8,766 nt of DNA from Cryomorphaceae bacterium (GTDB lineage Bacteria; Bacteroidota; Bacteroidia; Flavobacteriales; Schleiferiaceae): contig DNWN01000085.1 of the NCBI GenBank assembly GCA_003507115.1, forward strand, positions 1-8,766, in the 5' to 3' direction. Shown piece after piece: positions 5,012-8,766 of the stretch; position 1 is the stretch's first letter; every line of letters begins with the position of its first letter. The translations under genes and the position numbers were made by a program. The notes beneath the pieces were generated by a model. It made no database searches, was not told the DNA's origin, and saw only the letters and a list, made by a program, of their open reading frames with translations.

Positions 5012-7062
5012 GTAAAAACATACATCCGTCATTATTGCAGGCGTATCGACTCATGGCCACGTCCGTAGCCATGACGGAACTCTTTGAAGCCCAGCGTGAA
5101 ATCACCCAGACCTATGTCCACGCCACCTCGCGCGGGCACGAGGCCATTCAGCTTGCCTGCAGCCTGCAGTTGAAGCCTGTCGACTTTCTCTACCCCTATT
5201 ACCGCGACGATGCCATGCTTTTAGGCATTGGGATGCAGCCCTACGATTTGATGCTCCAGCTGTTGGCCAAGCGCGACGATCCCTTTTCAGGGGGCCGAAC
5301 GTACTACAGCCATCCCTCTTTGCGCGACGACGACAAGCCCAAAATTCCTCACCAATCTTCTGCCACCGGGATGCAGGCCATTCCCGCTTCCGGAGCGGCC
5401 TTGGGGATTCAGTACCGCGAAAAACTCCAACTAACGGAAGAGTGGGGCGATGAAAAGCCGATTGTGGTGTGCTCCATTGGCGATGCGGCCATGACGGAAG
5501 GCGAAATTTCCGAAGCCCTTCACATGGCGGCCCTCAAGCAAACGCCCTTATTGATGCTCGTTCAAGACAATGGCTGGGACATCTCTGCCACGGTCGCCGA
5601 AACCCGTTCAGGCAATGCCGCCGACTATGCCAAAGGATTCAAAGGCCTAAATGTGGTCCAAGTGGACGGAAGCGACTTTAGTGCCTGCTACCACGCGATG
5701 CGTGAAGTCCTTAAGAACATGCGCAAAACGCGTCAGCCCTACTTGGTGCACGCCAAAGTTCCCTTGCTGAATCACCACACGTCTGGGGTGCGTATGGAAT
5801 GGTACCGCGACGACTTAGACGAGCACGCCACCCGAGACCCCTTTCCGAAGTTGCGCGCTTTCCTGCTCGAGCAGGGCGTCAAGTCCGGAGAGCTCGACCA
5901 GATAGACGCGGAGGCGAAGGCCTTGGTGCAGTCCGATTTTGAGCGGGCTCTTGCCGCGGAGGATCCCCGCCCCGAAGATCTCTTCACCTTCCGCTATGCC
6001 GAAACGCCCATCACCGAGGAGCGCGGAGAGCGGGAGCCCAAGGACCGCGAAAAAACCGTCATGGTGGATAGCGCTCTCTTTGCAATCCGAGAAATCATGA
6101 GCGCCCATCCGGAAGCGCTCTTATATGGCCAGGATGTGGGACGTCGACTCGGGGGTGTCTTCCGCGAAGCCGCCACCTTGGCCCAGCAGTTCGGTGATGA
6201 CCGCGTCTTCAATACCCCCATCCAAGAGGCCTTTATCATCGGCAGCACGGTGGGCATGTCAGCCGTGGGCTTGAAGCCCTTTGTGGAAGTCCAGTTTGCG
6301 GACTACATCTGGCCCGGCCTCAACCAGCTGTTTACCGAGCTCTCGCGCTCGTTTTACCTCACCAATGGCAAATGGCCCGCGAGCGCGGTGATTCGCGTTC
6401 CTATCGGCGCCTATGGCTCTGGGGGCCCCTACCATAGCTCCAGCGTGGAGTCGGTGTTGACGAACATTCGGGGCATCAAAGTGGCCTACCCCTCTACGGG
6501 AGCGGATCTCAAGGGTCTTATGAAGGCCGCCTATGCCGACCCAAACCCCGTTGTCATGCTTGAGCATAAGGGCTTGTATTGGTCCAAAATTCCCGGCACC
6601 GAAGGCGCCAAGACCATTGAGCCCGATGAAGACTACGTGATTCCCTTTGGCAAAGGGCGCATCGCCCAAGCTGCGGAACCCGCTATGGATTCTTCCAGCC
6701 TCTGCGTCGTGACGTATGGCCGCGGGGTTTACTGGGCGGCTGAGGCCGCGAAACCCTTTGCGGATCGCGTCGAAATCATCGACCTGCGCACCCTCTTACC
6801 CTGGGATGAATCCCTTGTTATGGAGCGCGTCAAAGCGCATCACCGTGCCCTGGTCCTCACGGAGGAACCGACCACTAATACGTTTGCACAAGCGGTTGCG
6901 GGTAAAATTCAGTCTGAATGTTTCCGCGCTCTCGACGCCCCTGTCCGCGTCGTGGGCTCCGAGGACACCCCAGCCATCCCGCTCAATAAAACGCTGGAAG
7001 CTGCTCTTCTCCCAAATGCCGACAAAGTCCGCGCGGCGATGGAGGAAGTATTGAACTTTTAG
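5008..7062 (+). CDS. Fused alpha/beta E1 of a 2-oxo acid dehydrogenase (branched-chain type)
   Basis: Thiamine-diphosphate enzyme that decarboxylates a 2-oxo acid and acylates the lipoyl E2. It is a single 684-residue chain: E1-alpha at about 1-330, a charged linker at about 331-348, E1-beta at about 349-684. The alpha half has the TPP/Mg motif beginning GDAAMTEGE (158-166) and closing QDNGWDIS (186-193), with Asp in place of the usual first Asn of the NN pair. It also has the HHTSG loop (256-260) and RDPFPKLR (276-283), as in branched-chain E1-alpha. The beta half has YGQDVG (373-378), the catalytic-Glu segment NTPIQEAF (402-409, E407), VQFADYIWPGLNQ (428-440) and GGPYHSSS (472-479), retaining the active-site His at 476. 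Fused E1 chains of this size are common in Bacteroidota and usually assigned to 2-oxoisovalerate oxidation, which also primes iso-branched fatty acids; pyruvate cannot be excluded. No E2 or E3 gene is nearby. The ATG lies inside the ATGA overlap with the DUF3078 gene. The TAG stop adjoins a repeat array. Confidence 0.93.
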   Translation: MSKNIHPSLLQAYRLMATSVAMTELFEAQREITQTYVHATSRGHEAIQLACSLQLKPVDFLYPYYRDDAMLLGIGMQPYDLMLQLLAKRDDPFSGGRTYYSHPSLRDDDKPKIPHQSSATGMQAIPASGAALGIQYREKLQLTEEWGDEKPIVVCSIGDAAMTEGEISEALHMAALKQTPLLMLVQDNGWDISATVAETRSGNAADYAKGFKGLNVVQVDGSDFSACYHAMREVLKNMRKTRQPYLVHAKVPLLNHHTSGVRMEWYRDDLDEHATRDPFPKLRAFLLEQGVKSGELDQIDAEAKALVQSDFERALAAEDPRPEDLFTFRYAETPITEERGEREPKDREKTVMVDSALFAIREIMSAHPEALLYGQDVGRRLGGVFREAATLAQQFGDDRVFNTPIQEAFIIGSTVGMSAVGLKPFVEVQFADYIWPGLNQLFTELSRSFYLTNGKWPASAVIRVPIGAYGSGGPYHSSSVESVLTNIRGIKVAYPSTGADLKGLMKAAYADPNPVVMLEHKGLYWSKIPGTEGAKTIEPDEDYVIPFGKGRIAQAAEPAMDSSSLCVVTYGRGVYWAAEAAKPFADRVEIIDLRTLLPWDESLVMERVKAHHRALVLTEEPTTNTFAQAVAGKIQSECFRALDAPVRVVGSEDTPAIPLNKTLEAALLPNADKVRAAMEEVLNF

Positions 7063-7120
7063 CTAGGTGGCTCGGGCTTCGCCCTCGCGCTAGGTAGCTA
7101 GAAAGCACGCGCTTCGCGCT
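7060..7120 (-). repeat. Inverted octamer/hairpin array at the 3' end of the E1 gene
   Basis: Read on the minus strand from 7120 downward: a 19-bp hairpin block (7102-7120), octamers ctagctac (7094-7101) and ctagcgcg (7086-7093), a second 19-bp block (7067-7085), then ctagc (7062-7066) running into the E1 stop codon TAG (7060-7062). Minus-strand blocks are agcgcgaagcgcgtgcttt and agggcgaagcccgagccac, each followed by CTAGC exactly as at 4115-4133. Hairpin arms on the + strand are GGGC 7074-7077 / GCCC 7081-7084 and GCGC 7109-7112 / GCGC 7116-7119, each with loop TTC. Every base from 7062 to 7120 is accounted for by the family. A transcription-terminating role is possible from position, but no T-tract follows. 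Confidence 0.85.
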
Positions 7121-7215
7121 GAAGCCCTTTCGCTTAAACGTTTCATCTCTTTTACCCTCAAATTGTGGTGTGGACCTTCGCCGCGCGCCGGGACTTTCCG
7201 TTGTTTTGCCAAGCC
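7121..7215. other. Spacer between the two repeat arrays in the convergent E1/scoB gap
   Basis: No gene, and no canonical intrinsic terminator with a T-run for either convergent gene. The stretch contains a short palindrome AAACGTTT (7136-7143) and a GC-rich patch (7181-7192). With the arrays on both sides, the non-coding gap between the two stop codons is about 160 bp. Confidence 0.6.
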
Positions 7216-7231
7216 CTAGCCCTCTAGCCAA
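7216..7231 (+). repeat. Two octamer units overlapping the scoB stop codon
   Basis: The octamers ctagccct (7216-7223) and ctagccaa (7224-7231) are in the same register and orientation as the main array at 3987. The CTA at 7224-7226 is the reverse complement of the scoB stop codon TAG, so the last unit supplies the stop. Seen in the direction of transcription, the G-rich form of the unit (GGCTAG) sits at the 3' end of scoB just as it does at the 3' end of the E1 gene. Confidence 0.7.
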
Positions 7232-7886
7232 GCACCATCTCCGGAATCTCGCCCTCCACGACCAAACGGCCAGCGGTTTTGGCGACGATTTCTTCGACGG
7301 TGACGCCGGGGGCGCGTTCGAGGAGGATGAAGCCACGCTCCGGGTCAACTTCGAGGACAGCGAGGTCCGTGACGATTTTTTTGACGCAGCCTACGCCTGT
7401 GAGGGGCAGGGTGCAGGCAGGAAGGACTTTGGATTCGCCGGCGCGGTTGGTGTGCTGCATGGCGACGATGATGTTTTCGGCGCTGGCGACCAGATCCATG
7501 GCGCCGCCCATGCCTTTGACCATCTTGCCTGGGATTTTCCAGTTGGCAATATCGCCGCGGTCGGAAACCTCCATGGCGCCGAGAACGGTAAGTTGGACTT
7601 TCTGGGCGCGAATCATCCCAAAGGAGGTGGCGCTATCGAAAAAGCTTGCGCCGGGCAAAGCGGTGATGGTTTGCTTGCCAGCATTAATGAGGTCGGCGTC
7701 TTCGTCCCCTTCCCACGGAAAAGGACCCATGCCGAGAATGCCGTTTTCGGACTGAAATTCAATATCGATGCCTTCTGGGATGTAGTTGGCGACCAAGGTG
7801 GGGATGCCAATGCCGAGGTTGACGTACCAGCCATCTCTGAGCTCTTGTGCAATGCGCTGGGCGATGCCGTTTTTATCGAGGGCCAT
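7224..7886 (-). CDS. scoB: Succinyl-CoA:3-ketoacid CoA-transferase, subunit B
   Basis: Catalytic subunit of a family I CoA-transferase that moves CoA between succinyl-CoA and acetoacetate or a related 3-oxoacid; cytoplasmic, works with ScoA. The signature [12 protein letters not shown] (residues 44-55) contains the catalytic glutamate (E47), which forms the glutamyl-CoA thioester. Other family features are [15 protein letters not shown] (23-37), GANFFD-like [11 protein letters not shown] (79-89), [20 protein letters not shown] (95-114), GMGGAMDL (125-132), and [20 protein letters not shown] (161-180). At 220 residues it has the normal B-subunit length and appears intact. The ATG follows the scoA stop by 11 bp, so both are in one operon. 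The TAG stop lies within a repeat unit. Substrate preference cannot be fixed: acetoacetate is the default by family, but 3-oxoadipate transferases look similar. Confidence 0.94.
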   Translation of the reverse strand: MALDKNGIAQRIAQELRDGWYVNLGIGIPTLVANYIPEGIDIEFQSENGILGMGPFPWEGDEDADLINAGKQTITALPGASFFDSATSFGMIRAQKVQLTVLGAMEVSDRGDIANWKIPGKMVKGMGGAMDLVASAENIIVAMQHTNRAGESKVLPACTLPLTGVGCVKKIVTDLAVLEVDPERGFILLERAPGVTVEEIVAKTAGRLVVEGEIPEMVLG

Positions 7887-7897
7887 AGGGGGAGGGA

Positions 7898-8599
7898 TTA
7901 GGTGCGTGGACGGACCGTGCGCTGTTCAATGCGTTTTTCGAAGTGGGAGCCTTGGAAGATGCGGTGCACAAAGATGCCCGGGACATGAATGTTGTTGGGG
8001 TCTAGGGTGCCGGCCGGGACCAGTTCTTCGACTTCCGCGACCGTTATGCGGCCTGCCATGGCCATCATGGGGTTGAAATTTCGGGCCGTTCCCTTGAAAA
8101 CGAGGTTGCCCGCTTCGTCGCCCTTCCAAGCCTTGACGAAGGCGAATTGCGCGTCGAAGGCGTGCTCCAAAATGTGGGGCTTGCCGTGGAAGATGCGTAC
8201 CTCTTTGCCTTCTGCGACTTCGGTGCCGTAGCCGGCGGGGGTGTAGAAGGCGGGGATGCCGGCGCCGGCGGCGCGGCAACGCTCGGCGAGGGTGCCTTGG
8301 GGGATGAGTTCGACCTCGAGCTCGCCTGAAAGCATTTGGCGCTCGAATTCGTCGTTTTCGCCCACATAGGAGCTGATCATTTTACGCACTTGGCGCGTTT
8401 CCAGCAAGAGGCCTAGCCCAAAGCCGTCCACGCCAGCGTTATTGGAAATGCATGTGAGTCCGGTGACTCCCGAGGCGCGCACGGCAGCAATGGCGTTTTC
8501 AGGGATGCCGCAGAGGCCAAAGCCGCCAAACATGACGGTCATGCCGTCTTGGAGGCCTTCAATCGCGGCGGTCGCGTGGGGGACAACTTTTTGAATCAT
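7898..8599 (-). CDS. scoA: Succinyl-CoA:3-ketoacid CoA-transferase, subunit A
   Basis: Non-catalytic partner of ScoB that contributes to CoA binding. The family I signature 1 is complete: [17 protein letters not shown] (residues 18-34). Other matching parts are [17 protein letters not shown] (50-66), [22 protein letters not shown] as a block at about 77-98, [20 protein letters not shown] (100-119) followed by [14 protein letters not shown], and a C-terminal region with [20 protein letters not shown]. The length of 233 residues is typical. The stop (7898-7900) precedes scoB by 11 bp, and the ATG (8597-8599) follows the stop of the preceding gene by 10 bp, so three genes are probably cotranscribed. 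No Shine-Dalgarno sequence is evident. In heterotrophic marine Bacteroidota such pairs serve ketone-body or ketogenic amino-acid use. Confidence 0.94.
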   Translation of the reverse strand: MIQKVVPHATAAIEGLQDGMTVMFGGFGLCGIPENAIAAVRASGVTGLTCISNNAGVDGFGLGLLLETRQVRKMISSYVGENDEFERQMLSGELEVELIPQGTLAERCRAAGAGIPAFYTPAGYGTEVAEGKEVRIFHGKPHILEHAFDAQFAFVKAWKGDEAGNLVFKGTARNFNPMMAMAGRITVAEVEELVPAGTLDPNNIHVPGIFVHRIFQGSHFEKRIEQRTVRPRT

Positions 8600-8609
8600 G
8601 AGGAGAGGC

Positions 8610-8766
8610 TTAGTTGTATTCAGACGCTTCTTCGCGGAGTTCCGCGCTTTCGGACAAATAGGTGGCGCAGTCTAAGGGAATGGTGATAGGGCCGGTAGGG
8701 CGATCAAACGCGTCGCGGCGAATGCCTAAGTCGGGATTGGCGTAGACGGATTTCATATAGAGCGCC
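8610..8766 (-). CDS. C-terminal end of an unrecognised protein (5' part outside window)
   Basis: An open frame enters from the right edge on the minus strand and ends at TAA (8610-8612). The last complete codons encode about 51 residues beginning [17 protein letters not shown], then [20 protein letters not shown] and ending [14 protein letters not shown]. There is no internal stop, the end has the character of an acidic, soluble C-terminus, and the gap to scoA is only 10 bp. These points argue for a real gene in the scoA-scoB operon. I do not recognise the family from this fragment, and no function is proposed. Confidence 0.6.
   Translation of the reverse strand, partial: ALYMKSVYANPDLGIRRDAFDRPTGPITIPLDCATYLSESAELREEASEYN

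Noticed and set aside
7170..7901. 243-codon open frame on the plus strand opposite scoB
   Set aside because: It is the antisense shadow of scoB; its Asp/Gly-rich composition follows from the codon bias of the real gene, and scoB carries full family signatures.

Overview
The window (about 8.8 kb, mid-50s % GC by eye) looks like chromosomal DNA of a Bacteroidota member, probably in or near Flavobacteriales with unusually high GC. This is inferred from gene content: a DUF3078-type outer-membrane barrel, an alpha-beta fused 2-oxo acid dehydrogenase E1, a roughly 108-residue ExbB-like mini-protein, absence of Shine-Dalgarno sites, and a TAnnTTTG-like promoter. Species cannot be named from sequence alone.

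Layout. Positions 1-2344 (+) hold the C-terminal part of cobalamin-dependent methionine synthase (metH) followed after 4 bp by metF, a folate/methionine operon. Positions 2441-3532 (+) encode a three-histidine-box membrane fatty acid desaturase with its own candidate promoter. Positions 3569-3895 (-) encode a small three-helix MotA/TolQ/ExbB-like protein, convergent with the desaturase. Positions 3896-4165 are non-coding and dominated by a short tandem array with an 8-bp period. Positions 4166-7062 (+) hold a DUF3078 barrel gene with no start or signal peptide of its own, overlapping by ATGA a fused E1 alpha/beta gene. Positions 7060-7231 are a convergent intergenic region bounded on both sides by the same repeat family. 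Positions 7224-8599 (-) are scoB and scoA, the two subunits of succinyl-CoA:3-ketoacid CoA-transferase, downstream of the 3' end of an unrecognised gene (8610-8766, -).

Metabolic theme: one-carbon/methionine metabolism at the left; lipid and acyl-CoA metabolism elsewhere (desaturase; branched-chain 2-oxo acid oxidation, which in this phylum feeds iso-branched fatty acids; ketoacid CoA transfer).

The least ordinary content is the repeat family. It consists of octamers of the type CTAGCC(AC/CT), joined in three places by a 19-bp block carrying a GCGAAGC-core hairpin. The block copies differ by a compensatory C-G to G-C change in the stem. The arrays end exactly at the stop codons of both convergent genes, and the large array occupies the place where the DUF3078 gene should have its signal peptide. 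No CRISPR, transposase, phage gene, tRNA or rRNA was seen.
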